NCBI GenBank assembly: GCA_003135855.1
Contig: PNBD01000079.1
Coordinates: 92,105 to 133,304, forward strand
Direction: 5' to 3'
DNA: 41,200 nucleotides
DNA from: Deltaproteobacteria bacterium
Lineage (GTDB): Bacteria > Desulfobacterota > Binatia > Binatales > Binataceae
Positions 25,216 to 34,340 of the stretch are shown here, one piece after another. The notes under the pieces are model-generated. The model saw only the letters and a program-made list of their open reading frames with translations, was not told the origin of the DNA and did no database searches. The position numbers and the translations under genes were made by a program. The first letter of the stretch is position 1. Each line of letters begins with the position of its first letter.

Positions 25216-26688
25216 ATGGGTAGCAGCGTTCACACAACAAGCTCACCTTCCAAGCCGGCGCTTTCCAAGTCGGCGCAGGTTCGCGCACGCCTCAAGCATC
25301 CGGTGATCGATTCCGATGGACATACGGTGGAATTCCAGCCTGCGCTGCGCGACTACATCGCGCAGATTGGCGGTCCCAAGCTCGCCGAGCGCTACCGCAG
25401 CGACGGCGCCAACTGGTACCGGATGACCCCCGAGCAGCGGCACTCAGAACGGCCGCTCAGGCCACCGTGGTGGGCGCTGCCGACCAGGAACACGCTCGAC
25501 CGGGCGACCGGCACCTTTCCCAAGTTACAGTACGAGCGTCTCGATGAAACCGGAATCGACTTCGCGGTGCTGTATCCGACCGCGGGGCTGGGTGCGCCGC
25601 ACATCCGCGACGAGGAACTGCGGCGCGCCGCTTGCCGGGCGTTCAACACCTTCCATGCCGATGTTTTCCGCGACTACGCGGATCGTCTGACGCCGGCTGC
25701 GGTAATCCCGATGCATACTCCGACGGAAGCGATCGAAGAACTCGAATACGCGGTCAAGACGCTGGGGCTCAAGGTGATCATGATGGCGGGACACGTGCGC
25801 CGTCCGATCCCTGCGATAGCCGAATCGGTCGCGAATCCCACCCGCTACGCCTTCTGGCTGGATCTGTTCGGGCTCGACAGTGAGTACGACTACGACCCGG
25901 TGTGGGCCAAGTGCGTTGAGCTCGGCGTGGCGCCGAGCTTCCATTCCGCCGGCATGGGCTGGGGCAGCCGCTCGTCGATCTCGAATTACATGTTCAACCA
26001 TATCGGCCATTTTGCCGCGGCTGGTGAGGCGACCTGCAAGGCGCTGTTTTTCGGTGGAGTGACGCGGCGCTTCCCGAAGCTGAAATTCTCCTTCCTGGAA
26101 TGCGGCGTCGGCTGGGCCGCCAACCTTTACGCCGACCTGATCGGACATTGGGTGAAGCGTAATCGCAAAGGGATGGAAAACTACGACCCGGCCAATCTGA
26201 ATCGAGAAATGTTCTATGACCTGGCGCGCCGCTACGGGGGCAAGCTGGTCGAGGGCAAGCTTGACCGGCTGGGCGAGGGCTGGGGTCTGACCGGCACCAA
26301 GGAAGATCCCGAGACCTTGGACGACTGGTCGCGCTGCGGAATTGAGAAGCCCGAGGATATCCGCGAGTTGTTTGTGCGAAATTTCTATTTTGGATGCGAG
26401 GCCGACGATCCGATCAATGCAATGGCTTTCGACTCTAAAAAACTTCCATTCAAAGCAAAGCTTAACGCGATCTTCAGCTCCGACATGGGCCACTGGGACG
26501 TGCCCGACATGACCGAGATAACCGAGGAAGCGTATGAGATGGTCGAGCACGGCCTCATTTCCAAACACGACTTTCGCGATTTCGTGTTTGCTAATCCTGC
26601 GCGGTTGTGGTCCGGCATGAATCCAAATTTCTTCAAAGGCACGAGGGTCGAGGAAAGCGTCAAGAAGCTGATGGCCGATCAAGACTGA
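25216..26688 (+). CDS. Amidohydrolase family 2 protein, first of a tandem pair
   Basis: 490 residues from the ATG at 25216 with AAGAGGAG 7 nt upstream. The metal-binding start DSDGH (Asp34, His36) replaces the usual HxH, as in many amidohydrolase-2 (ACMSD-like) proteins. Further conserved stretches are FHSAGMGWGS, FLECGVGWAANLY and the late SSDMGHWDVPD, which supplies the metal-coordinating Asp and His. The family includes decarboxylases, hydratases and hydrolases of aromatic or cyclic acids; the reaction is not predictable here. The next gene is a close paralogue 31 bp downstream. Confidence 0.87.
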   Translation: MGSSVHTTSSPSKPALSKSAQVRARLKHPVIDSDGHTVEFQPALRDYIAQIGGPKLAERYRSDGANWYRMTPEQRHSERPLRPPWWALPTRNTLDRATGTFPKLQYERLDETGIDFAVLYPTAGLGAPHIRDEELRRAACRAFNTFHADVFRDYADRLTPAAVIPMHTPTEAIEELEYAVKTLGLKVIMMAGHVRRPIPAIAESVANPTRYAFWLDLFGLDSEYDYDPVWAKCVELGVAPSFHSAGMGWGSRSSISNYMFNHIGHFAAAGEATCKALFFGGVTRRFPKLKFSFLECGVGWAANLYADLIGHWVKRNRKGMENYDPANLNREMFYDLARRYGGKLVEGKLDRLGEGWGLTGTKEDPETLDDWSRCGIEKPEDIRELFVRNFYFGCEADDPINAMAFDSKKLPFKAKLNAIFSSDMGHWDVPDMTEITEEAYEMVEHGLISKHDFRDFVFANPARLWSGMNPNFFKGTRVEESVKKLMADQD

Positions 26689-26719
26689 CTGTGATGCGAA
26701 GCGAACGCGGAGGCCCTTT

Positions 26720-28174
26720 GTGAAAACCAACGGCAAAAGCAAGTCAGCTGAGATTCGGGCGCGGCTGGGGCATCCGGTTATCGATTCCGACGGGCACATG
26801 GTCGAGTATGCTCCGGCATTTTTCGACTATCTCAAAAAAATCGCCGGCGAATCGACGGTGCGGCGCTATCGCGCGGCGGGATTCGGATTCGGCTGCACGG
26901 CGGATTGGTATCGATTGTCACCCGAAGAGCGGACGCGCCACCATGCCGTGCGTCCCCCTTGGTGGCCGTTGCCGACCAGTAACACGTTGGACCGCGCGAC
27001 CTCGACACTGCCTCGCCTGCTGCACGAGCGGCTCGACGAGATGGGGATCGATTTCACCGTGCTTTATCCGAGTCTCGGTCTCGACGCGCCCTACCTCGCT
27101 GACGATGAGGTTCGTCAGGCGGCCTGTCGTGCACTGAACACGATGTACGCGGACCTGTTCGCCGAGTTTTCAGATCGCATGACGCCCGCCGGAATCATTC
27201 CGATGAACACTCCGGGAGAAGCGATCGCAGAACTCGAGTACGCGACCAAGACCTTGGGGCTCAAGGCGTTTATGATGGCCACGCACGCCATCCGGCCGGT
27301 GCCGCTGGTCAACGAGCAGGCACCGGAGCTGAGCCGCTATGCGCGCTATATCGACAATTTTTGCATCGACAGCGCCTATGATTACGATCCGGTGTGGGAG
27401 AAATGCGTCGACCTGCGAGTCGCCCCAGGCTTCCACTCCTCGGGCATGGGCTGGGGCAGCAGGACCACGTCGAACTACATGTTCAATCACATCGGCCACT
27501 TCGCCTCCGCATGCGAGGCGCTCTGCAAGGGCGCTTTCATCAGCGGCGTCACGCGCCGTTTTCCGAAGCTGAGGCTGGCGTTCCTTGAATGCGGCGTTTG
27601 GTGGGCGTGCGCGCTGTACGGCGATCTGATTGGGCGCTGGGAAAAGCGCAGTGGAGAGAAGATTCACAATTACAATCCCGCCAGCCTCAATCGTGAACTC
27701 TACGCCGACCTGTTCCGCCGCTACGGGGGCAAGCTCGCGACTGCGGAAATGATGGCGCAATTACCCACCGTGCTCGGCGCTCCCGATCATCATCCCGAGC
27801 AACTCGACGATCTGGCCGCCTGCCAAATTTCGAAGAAGGAGCAGATCCGCGATCTGTTCGTGCCCAACTTCTACTTCGGCTGCGAGGCCGACGATCCGAC
27901 CAACGCGTTTGCTTTCGATCGAAAGTCCAACCCGATGGGCGCCCGTCTCAATGCGATTTTCAGCTCCGACATCGGTCACTGGGACGTTCCCGACATGCGC
28001 GAAGTGCTCGAGGAGGCGTACGAACTGGTCGAGCACGACGTGATGAACGAGGACGACTTTCGCGACTTTGTATTCGGCAATCCGGCGCGGCTGTTTACCG
28101 AGGCGAATCCGGATTTTTTCAAGGGCACGCGGGTCGAAGGCGCCGTAAAGAAACTCCTCGGCAGCGAGTCATAA
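26720..28174 (+). CDS. Amidohydrolase family 2 protein, second of a tandem pair
   Basis: 484 residues from a GTG start at 26720 (GGAGG about 5 nt upstream). It is similar to the preceding protein over its whole length: DSDGH (Asp24, His26), FHSSGMGWGS, FLECGVWWACALY and SSDIGHWDVPD are all present, so the metal site is intact. The two copies have diverged well beyond a recent duplication. They may form a hetero-oligomer or act on successive intermediates. Both appear under control of the divergent TetR region. Confidence 0.87.
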   Translation: MKTNGKSKSAEIRARLGHPVIDSDGHMVEYAPAFFDYLKKIAGESTVRRYRAAGFGFGCTADWYRLSPEERTRHHAVRPPWWPLPTSNTLDRATSTLPRLLHERLDEMGIDFTVLYPSLGLDAPYLADDEVRQAACRALNTMYADLFAEFSDRMTPAGIIPMNTPGEAIAELEYATKTLGLKAFMMATHAIRPVPLVNEQAPELSRYARYIDNFCIDSAYDYDPVWEKCVDLRVAPGFHSSGMGWGSRTTSNYMFNHIGHFASACEALCKGAFISGVTRRFPKLRLAFLECGVWWACALYGDLIGRWEKRSGEKIHNYNPASLNRELYADLFRRYGGKLATAEMMAQLPTVLGAPDHHPEQLDDLAACQISKKEQIRDLFVPNFYFGCEADDPTNAFAFDRKSNPMGARLNAIFSSDIGHWDVPDMREVLEEAYELVEHDVMNEDDFRDFVFGNPARLFTEANPDFFKGTRVEGAVKKLLGSES

Positions 28175-28262
28175 GCGCCGTCGATGGGTTCGATCGGACT
28201 ACGCGGGCAGCGGGTTGAGGTGACGCGAGGTCCGTTCGATCCGGGCGGGCAGCCCCGGGTCG

Positions 28263-28589
28263 AAAGCCCAAGAAGAAGCTGCCGACACCTTTATTTTGCG
28301 GGGGATGGCCGGCTCGCAGTCCGGCACGCCGATACCGGGGTTCACGCTCGACCGCAATAAGAGCATTCGCGCGCAGATTGGAGAACAGCGCTATCTCGGC
28401 TCGGCGCTGGGCCTCGGCGGCCATCACATAGTCGGTTCGCCGCAAAGTGTTGCCGAGCAGATTCGATCGCTCCACGCGGAGGGCGGCCAGCGCGGAGTGC
28501 TGCTATCTTTTTTCGATCCGCTGGCCGGGCTCGAGATGGTGCGCGAAGGTGTGTTGCCGCTGCTGCGAAAAATGGGTCTGCGCAGCTAG
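28263..28589 (+). pseudogene. LLM class monooxygenase, C-terminal fragment
   Basis: An open frame through 28296-28589 encodes only the C-terminal 100 residues of a luciferase-like flavin enzyme (EEAADTFILRGMAG, then HHIVGSPQSVAEQIRSL and GVLLSFFDPLAGLEMVREG). The barrel that binds FMN is absent; the 90 bp between the amidohydrolase stop and this fragment show nothing recognisable. It is a relic and ends 33 bp before the next gene. Confidence 0.75.
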
Positions 28590-28622
28590 CATCGCCCGAT
28601 CACGAAATGGGTAAGCGTCAAG

Positions 28623-29825
28623 ATGACACAGAGTGAACGCGAAGATGTGCTGAGTCGAGCCCGAGCGGTTGCACATGAAAAGATCGCACCCCGTGCAGAT
28701 AAACACGATCGTGAAGGCTCGTTCCCGTCCGAGAACTTTGAGGACCTGCATCGCGCGGGTCTGCTGGGACTCCCGATCCCGGCCCGCTACGGCGGCCTTG
28801 GGGGCAGGATCGGCGGCGACCATCTTTCTTTCTATCCGACGGTGCACGAGATCGCCCGTGCGTGTGGATCCACCGCGCTGATTTACGGGCATCATGCGTA
28901 CGTGGCCGGATTGGTAGCGCAGCTCGGCAGCGAAAAGCAGCAACAGCGCTATTTCGATCGGGTGCTCAAAGATGGCGCGCTGTTCGCATCCATTGGATCG
29001 GAGCCGGCCGGCGGCAATCCGGCCGCGATGGGTACGACGGCGCGGCGCGTTGCGGGTGGTTACGTCCTGAACGGACGCAAGCGCTTCGGCTCCGGCATGG
29101 GCTACGCAACTTTTCACATGATATGGGCGCAACTCGAAGACGAGGCCAATCTCGAAAAGGGGCTGCTGCTGGCCTTCGTTGAGCCCGGCAATCCGCAGAT
29201 CAAGATTATCCGCGATTGGAACTCGATGGGGATGCGCGCCACCGCCACCGACAGCATGGAGCTGACGGATTGCTTCGTGCCGGACGAAGACGTGCTCGAA
29301 GGTCCGGGCGCATATTTCCGCTTGACGATACCTGGACTATTTTTCCACACCGAGTTCGCGGCTAACTTTACCGGTGTCGCCTCGGGTGCGTTCGACTTCG
29401 CGCTAAAGTACGTTCGGGAACAGGCGCGCCCCTGGATGGGCAGCGAGATCAAACGCGCGATTGACGACCCCTATTTGCAGTATCGCTTCGGCGAGATGTA
29501 CTCGCTCAGGGAAGCCGCGCTGTCGTTGGTGAACCGCGCGGCCGCGGCGATTCAACGCGCGCAAGATTCCGGCGAGGCAGCCGATATCGAGGAAGCGGCC
29601 AAAGTGTCCTGGTCGGCGAAAATCTTCGCGACCGAAGCCAGCGGCCAGATCACGAACACGGTCTTCCAGGTATGCGGAGCGCGGTCCACGCGCGCGAAAT
29701 ACAACCTCGATCGCTTCTGGCGCGATGCGCGCACCTTTACCCTGCACGATCCGGTGGATGGACGGCGCCAGGCGCTCGGCGCAGTCGTGCTGGGCGCTCA
29801 TCCGTATCGCGCCTCAATCATTTGA
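28623..29825 (+). CDS. Acyl-CoA dehydrogenase-fold flavoprotein (DszC/type-2 C-terminal domain)
   Basis: 400 residues, complete. The N-terminal helical domain, PARYGGLGG, SIGSEPAGG and WNSMGMRATATDS mark the acyl-CoA dehydrogenase fold. The C-terminal domain is the type-2 form with WRDARTFTLHDPVDGRR, as in DszC, SfnB-like and related flavin-dependent monooxygenases, which use FMNH2 and O2 instead of dehydrogenating an acyl-CoA. Either activity is possible; the HDPVD end and the FMN reductase two genes downstream favour oxygenation. The next paralogue starts 22 bp later, so they are co-transcribed. Confidence 0.85.
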   Translation: MTQSEREDVLSRARAVAHEKIAPRADKHDREGSFPSENFEDLHRAGLLGLPIPARYGGLGGRIGGDHLSFYPTVHEIARACGSTALIYGHHAYVAGLVAQLGSEKQQQRYFDRVLKDGALFASIGSEPAGGNPAAMGTTARRVAGGYVLNGRKRFGSGMGYATFHMIWAQLEDEANLEKGLLLAFVEPGNPQIKIIRDWNSMGMRATATDSMELTDCFVPDEDVLEGPGAYFRLTIPGLFFHTEFAANFTGVASGAFDFALKYVREQARPWMGSEIKRAIDDPYLQYRFGEMYSLREAALSLVNRAAAAIQRAQDSGEAADIEEAAKVSWSAKIFATEASGQITNTVFQVCGARSTRAKYNLDRFWRDARTFTLHDPVDGRRQALGAVVLGAHPYRASII

Positions 29826-29847
29826 AGAAGAAATTCAGGAGCCCGAA

Positions 29848-31047
29848 GTGAATTACTCCCTCGCCGACGCCGAGACCCTTGAGATTAAAACCCTGCGAGA
29901 AATCGCCGAACGGGAAATCGCGCCACATGCGCTGGAAATCGACCACGCGCGCCGCTTTCCCGCCGAGTCCATCGAAGCGCTTCGCCGCGAAGGGCTTCTG
30001 GCGATGGGGGTCGAAAAGCAGTACGGCGGGATGGGTGGAGGATTCGGCGGCGACTACTTGCTCGTTTACCGTGCGGTCGAGGAAATCGCCAAATGGTGCA
30101 CCAGCACCGCGCAAATCTTTGCAGTGCAAACCGCAACCTGCTCCCAGATCGCCGCGATGGGCGGCCATGAGCAGAAGGAGCGGATGCTCGGCTCGGTCGT
30201 CAAGCACGGAGACTTGTGGGGTTCGTGGGCGAGCGAACTCGGCCCCGCCGCGATGGGGGCGCAAACCACCGCGCGCAAGGTGGACGGCGGCTACCTGGTG
30301 AACGGCGACAAATTCTTCTCCACCAGCTCGGCGAGCGCTTCGCGCTTCCTGCTCTGGTGTGCCGAGGAAGGCGGCGACTTGATTCACAACATGCTCATCC
30401 TCGCGGTCGATGCGAAAGCGCCCGGAGTCGAGATCCTCGATGACTGGGACGGAATGGGCCAGCGCGGGACCGCCAGCGGAACCACCCGTTTCCGCGACGT
30501 CTTCGTTCCGCAAAGCGATGTAGTCGGCGGGCATGCCAATGCCTTCTACAATGCGCCGGCCGCGCTCGGCCCGATTTTTCAGCTCGGATTCGCCGCGATT
30601 TACCTTGGCACCGCAGAAGGCGCCTTCGAGCAAGCTAAGAAATATGTGACCAGCCGCCGCAGTCTGATGCGCGCCGTGAGTCGAATCGCGGAAGACCCCA
30701 TCGTCCAGCTCCACATCGGCGATATGGAAAGCCGGCTCGCTGCCGCCCGGCTTCTGGTCTATGACGCCGCTTTAAGGCTCAAGGCGGTTGAATCCGACCC
30801 ATCGCGCAGGGTGAACGCCGCGCTCGCAGTCTATAAGGCTAAGGTATTCGCGACCGAGGTGGCACTCTCAATCACACATGACGTGTTCGGAATATGCGGA
30901 ACCAGCGCCACCCTCGCCGGGAACAAGTTCGAGATGTTCTGGCGCAACGTGCGGACGCTCACCCTGCACGATCCCGTCGATCGCAGGCGCGAGGCTATCG
31001 GCAAAGCGATCCTTGGAATCGCCGATCCGCCCATCGCAGCGCTGTGA
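29848..31047 (+). CDS. Acyl-CoA dehydrogenase-fold flavoprotein (DszC/type-2 C-terminal domain), paralogue
   Basis: 399 residues from the GTG at 29848, chosen because AGGAG lies 6 nt upstream; the frame continues further 5' inside the previous gene. It shows EKQYGGMGGGFG, SWASELGPAAMG, WDGMGQRGTASGT and FWRNVRTLTLHDPVDRRR, so it belongs to the same DszC-like group as its neighbour but is clearly diverged from it. It likely forms a two-component system with the FMN reductase that begins 31 bp downstream. Substrate unknown. Confidence 0.85.
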   Translation: MNYSLADAETLEIKTLREIAEREIAPHALEIDHARRFPAESIEALRREGLLAMGVEKQYGGMGGGFGGDYLLVYRAVEEIAKWCTSTAQIFAVQTATCSQIAAMGGHEQKERMLGSVVKHGDLWGSWASELGPAAMGAQTTARKVDGGYLVNGDKFFSTSSASASRFLLWCAEEGGDLIHNMLILAVDAKAPGVEILDDWDGMGQRGTASGTTRFRDVFVPQSDVVGGHANAFYNAPAALGPIFQLGFAAIYLGTAEGAFEQAKKYVTSRRSLMRAVSRIAEDPIVQLHIGDMESRLAAARLLVYDAALRLKAVESDPSRRVNAALAVYKAKVFATEVALSITHDVFGICGTSATLAGNKFEMFWRNVRTLTLHDPVDRRREAIGKAILGIADPPIAAL

Positions 31048-31078
31048 AGCGGGGGCATATCACGAGCAGGAGCACTAC

Positions 31079-31660
31079 ATGGCGAAACTCGTAGCAGTCC
31101 TCGGCAGCGTCACTCCGCCGGGGCGCTCGCTTAAAGCAATGGAATTGGCGATTCGATGTGCCTCGGAGGAAGCCCCGGGCACCGAAGCTCAACTCCTCAA
31201 TCTGGCGAACTATAAGATTGCATTCGCGGACGGACGCCCGCCGGAGCAGCTCGGCGACGACACTGCCGCCGTGGTGCGCGCGATCACGGACGCCGACGCG
31301 GTGCTCCTTGCGAGCCCCGTCTATCGCGCCTCGTTTACCGGCGCTCTCAAGAATCTGCTCGACCATCTTCCGGTCCAGTCGCTCGCCGGAAAGCCGTGCG
31401 GAGTGGTGGCGATCGGCGCGACACATCACCATTACCTCGGCGTCGATTGGCACCTGCGCGACGTCCTCGCATGGTTTGGCGCTCTGCTCGCGCCGACCAG
31501 CGTCTATCTTTCTGCGGAAGACTTCGTTGGCGGGGGACCCACCGCGAAAGCGTGCGCGCAGTTGCGTGAACTGGTGCGAACCGTTCTTAAATTGAGCGAG
31601 GCGTTGTCGGCCTCACGGCTGGAACTTGGTCCGCCTCCGCTGGCCGCATACCGGAGATGA
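31079..31660 (+). CDS. NADPH-dependent FMN reductase (SsuE-like)
   Basis: 193 residues from the ATG at 31079 (AGGAG 6 nt upstream). The flavodoxin-like phosphate loop is LGSVTPPGRS (8-17), and ASPVYRASFTGALKNLLDHL is the flavin-contacting segment characteristic of the SsuE/ArsH/MsuE group. It reduces FMN with NAD(P)H in the cytoplasm and releases FMNH2 for partner oxygenases. Suitable partners are the two DszC-like proteins just upstream and the NtaA/DszA-like enzyme at 20651-21949. The gene is complete. Confidence 0.88.
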   Translation: MAKLVAVLGSVTPPGRSLKAMELAIRCASEEAPGTEAQLLNLANYKIAFADGRPPEQLGDDTAAVVRAITDADAVLLASPVYRASFTGALKNLLDHLPVQSLAGKPCGVVAIGATHHHYLGVDWHLRDVLAWFGALLAPTSVYLSAEDFVGGGPTAKACAQLRELVRTVLKLSEALSASRLELGPPPLAAYRR

Positions 31661-31718
31661 GTGCTCTCGCCCCGCGAACGCATACATCGAACATTCATTC
31701 TTCAAGGAGAATTTCATC

Positions 31719-32783
31719 ATGGCGTCCAAAATAGATTTCGAAAAAGCCAAGCAGGTCGCGCAGCAGGTTGTAGGCGATGTAGGCACCTGCGTTCATGGCG
31801 CACTCTGCTTCATCGGCGACCGCCTCGGACTGTTCAAAGCGATGAAGGAATCGGGTCCCGTCACCAGTGACGAACTAGCGGCCACAACTGGGCTTAGCGA
31901 GCGCTATCTTCGCGAGTGGCTGAACGCGATGGCCGCCGCGCAATACGTGACCTACGACGCGGCTGCGCGCCAATTTCATCTGACCCCGGAATACGCCTCG
32001 GTGCTGGCCGATGAAGAGTCGCCTTTTTTCGTGGGCTCTTATTTCCAGATGGTGCAAAGCGTGATGTCGGTGGCGCCAAAGGTCGCCGATTCATTCCTCA
32101 CCGGCAAGGGCGTGCCCCAGGCCGAGTATCCGCCATGGATGTTTGAGGCGTCCGAGCGCAACTCATTTCCTCGCTACAAGTACAAGCTGGTCGACAAATG
32201 GATCGCCGCCTTGCCCGAGGTCGTCGAACGACTCAAAGGAGGCGGAGCCGCAGTGGACGTCGGCTGCGGCGGCGGTCGGGCGGCGATTCTGATCGCGCAG
32301 GCCTTTCCGAGCGCGCGGGTGTTCGGCTACGACCTGGTTGCGCAGTCGATCGAGCGCGCGCGCCGCAACGCGCTCGCCGCCGGAGTCGGCGACCGCGTCG
32401 CATTCGAGGTCGGCGATTGCGTGACTCTGCCGAGCTCGAAATTCGATTTCATCAGCACCTTCGACGTGGTTCATGATGCAGTCGATCCGGTCGGCCTGAT
32501 GAGCTCGATTCGCCGCGCGCTCGCCCCCGGCGGCACCTACCTGGTGCAGGAGATCAACGTGTCGTCGAAGCCCGAGGAGAATCATCGCGCTCTCGGCAAA
32601 ATGGTTTACTCGATCAGCACCATGTACTGCATGACGACATCGCTCGCTCACGGCGGCGCGGGAATCGGCGCGGCGATGGGCGAGGTCAAGGCGCGCGAGC
32701 TGGCAGAGCGCGCGGGATTCAAGCATTTCCGGCGGCTGCCGATCGATGACGATTTCGCCGTCCTGTACGAACTGAAAGCCTAG
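31719..32783 (+). CDS. Class I SAM-dependent methyltransferase with N-terminal winged helix (Rv2258c-like)
   Basis: 354 residues from the ATG at 31719 (AAGGAGA 8 nt upstream). Winged-helix segment LAATTGLSERYLREWL, SAM motif I DVGCGGGR at 180-187, FGYDLV, and a late MYCMTTSLAHGGAGIG are visible. It is a full-length paralogue of the protein at 2311-3381, sharing domain order and many of these phrases. It is the fourth gene after the DszC-like pair and FMN reductase on the same strand, 58 bp after the reductase. Substrate unknown; no GTAC-type site precedes it. Confidence 0.87.
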   Translation: MASKIDFEKAKQVAQQVVGDVGTCVHGALCFIGDRLGLFKAMKESGPVTSDELAATTGLSERYLREWLNAMAAAQYVTYDAAARQFHLTPEYASVLADEESPFFVGSYFQMVQSVMSVAPKVADSFLTGKGVPQAEYPPWMFEASERNSFPRYKYKLVDKWIAALPEVVERLKGGGAAVDVGCGGGRAAILIAQAFPSARVFGYDLVAQSIERARRNALAAGVGDRVAFEVGDCVTLPSSKFDFISTFDVVHDAVDPVGLMSSIRRALAPGGTYLVQEINVSSKPEENHRALGKMVYSISTMYCMTTSLAHGGAGIGAAMGEVKARELAERAGFKHFRRLPIDDDFAVLYELKA

Positions 32784-32906
32784 CATCGGCTTGGTGTGTC
32801 GTCTGAAATTTGCGCCGTCGCGACTGTTCGCTCGGGCGTGTGCAGCGCCAAGTCCGAAACATCTGCAGAGTAGTCTGGAGAGGTTCCAGGCGTAAGGAGT
32901 TTGACA

Positions 32907-33416
32907 ATGCCGCTGTTAGCGCTCGGTCTGGTGATAGGGATACTCAGCGGTGTGCTGGGACTTGGCGGCGGGGTTTTTCTGGTCCCAGCGTTGATCTTCC
33001 TGTTCGGCTTCTCCCCGCAACAGGCGCAAGGTACCTCACTCGCGGTGCTGGTACCGCCGATCGGCTTGTTCGCAGCACTGGAATATTATCGCAAGGAACT
33101 CATAAATTTTTCGGTCGTTGGCTTTGTCTGTCTCGGTTTCGTATTCGGCGCCTTCATTGGCGCTTTCTACGTCGATCGCATCCCGGTGCCGGTTATGCGC
33201 CGGATATTTGGCTACTTCATGTTCTTTATATCCTTCCAAATGGTGTTCACTGACCCCGATCGAAAGTTCGGCGCGATTTTCCCGGCCGTGCTCAGTACCG
33301 CGGCGCTGATTGTGCTCTCGATACTTGAGCGGCGCTTCGGTCTGGTGTTCCCGCCGCTGCGTCGATACTTCACCAGGCGCCGCCACCGGCGGCATACGGT
33401 CGAGTATCAAATCTGA
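32907..33416 (+). CDS. TauE/SafE family membrane transporter (short form)
   Basis: 169 residues from the ATG at 32907 (AAGGAG 7 nt upstream). The N-terminal glycine-rich helix GILSGVLGLGGGVFLVPAL and GTSLAVLVPP are the family signature; about four to five membrane spans follow and a basic tail ends the protein. TauE/SafE proteins export sulfite or sulfoacetate or carry other sulfonates. At 169 residues it is shorter than the usual 240-270 with two repeats, so it is either a half-size form that dimerises or a truncated gene. A GTAC-type pair occurs inside the coding sequence at 33029-33056. Confidence 0.82.
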   Translation: MPLLALGLVIGILSGVLGLGGGVFLVPALIFLFGFSPQQAQGTSLAVLVPPIGLFAALEYYRKELINFSVVGFVCLGFVFGAFIGAFYVDRIPVPVMRRIFGYFMFFISFQMVFTDPDRKFGAIFPAVLSTAALIVLSILERRFGLVFPPLRRYFTRRRHRRHTVEYQI

Positions 33417-33561
33417 AGTCGTCAGACCCAACTGGAACCGCGGCCTGAAAGTAGGTCAAATCTGGCGCCGTCGAGTTCGCTCGGAGCCTGGATGAATGCG
33501 GTCGGGGATTTTTCTTTACGACGGTTCTTGTTGAGCTGGGCAAAGGTGGAGTCGTCTTGAT

Positions 33562-34167
33562 TTGACCCGGACGAGTGAGATTCAGTTGTTCGATCAACTA
33601 GAACGCTGGAAGCGCACGGGCAACTATCCGCGCATCGACGATAGGATCGTGGCGCTGATCTTGGAGCGAGCCCACAGCAGCCATTTTCTCGATCTTTGTT
33701 GCGGCTTTGGACTACTCGGACAGCGCATCGCTGAGCTGAAGCAGGATGCTGTAGTAGTCGGTGTCGAGGCCAATTCGGCCAAGATAGCTGCGGCGTGGCG
33801 CTATGAAGTTGCGATCCCAATCCATCACCTCAGTATACAACGCAGCACTTTGCCTACCTTCATCGAAATTTGCACAACGCGCCGCATCGAAGTACTGATC
33901 GCCCGCCGATGCATCCCCGAGTTGTTCAAGCGCGATCTCGAATTGGGGAGAGATTTCGTCACCATGCTCGCGCACTCAACCGATGTGAATGACGTATTTC
34001 TTGAAAGCAGGGCGCGAACGAAGCTAGCCAAGTCCGCGCTGTCGTGTATAGACAAACAGGTAGCGCTATTTGAACCATTCTACCATGAGACAAAGCGTAC
34101 CGGTGCTGCTGCACACTTGGAGCGATCGATACGGCAACCGAACAAATCCGGCGCAAGCGTGAAATAG
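33562..34167 (+). CDS. Hypothetical protein with possible SAM-binding motif
   Basis: 201 residues from a TTG at 33562, with GGTGGAG about 10 nt upstream. The stretch FLDLCCGFGLLGQRIAEL followed by VVGVEAN resembles methyltransferase motif I and the acidic loop after it, but no further catalytic motif is recognised. Codon use and style differ from the metabolic genes upstream, and from here to 39204 the genes look phage-related. It may belong to that island. The 145 bp before it contain nothing recognisable. Confidence 0.55.
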   Translation: MTRTSEIQLFDQLERWKRTGNYPRIDDRIVALILERAHSSHFLDLCCGFGLLGQRIAELKQDAVVVGVEANSAKIAAAWRYEVAIPIHHLSIQRSTLPTFIEICTTRRIEVLIARRCIPELFKRDLELGRDFVTMLAHSTDVNDVFLESRARTKLAKSALSCIDKQVALFEPFYHETKRTGAAAHLERSIRQPNKSGASVK

Positions 34168-34340
34168 TGGGAACCTATCTCCCTCTTCGGACCGCCGATT
34201 GGCGCAACGGCGCATCAGGTCGTGAATTGTGCGAGCCCTACGGCACCAGCTTCCTACCGAAATTACCCTCAATATCCTGGCCCAACGACTGGATTTGTGG
34301 CGCGAACAGAGCGCACATGGACACCTGAACGGAGGTCTCC

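Noticed and set aside
25525-26799. Long open frame (424 codons) antisense to the first amidohydrolase
   Set aside because: It is a mirror of a clearly conserved enzyme in GC-rich DNA, has no family signature and no ribosome site.
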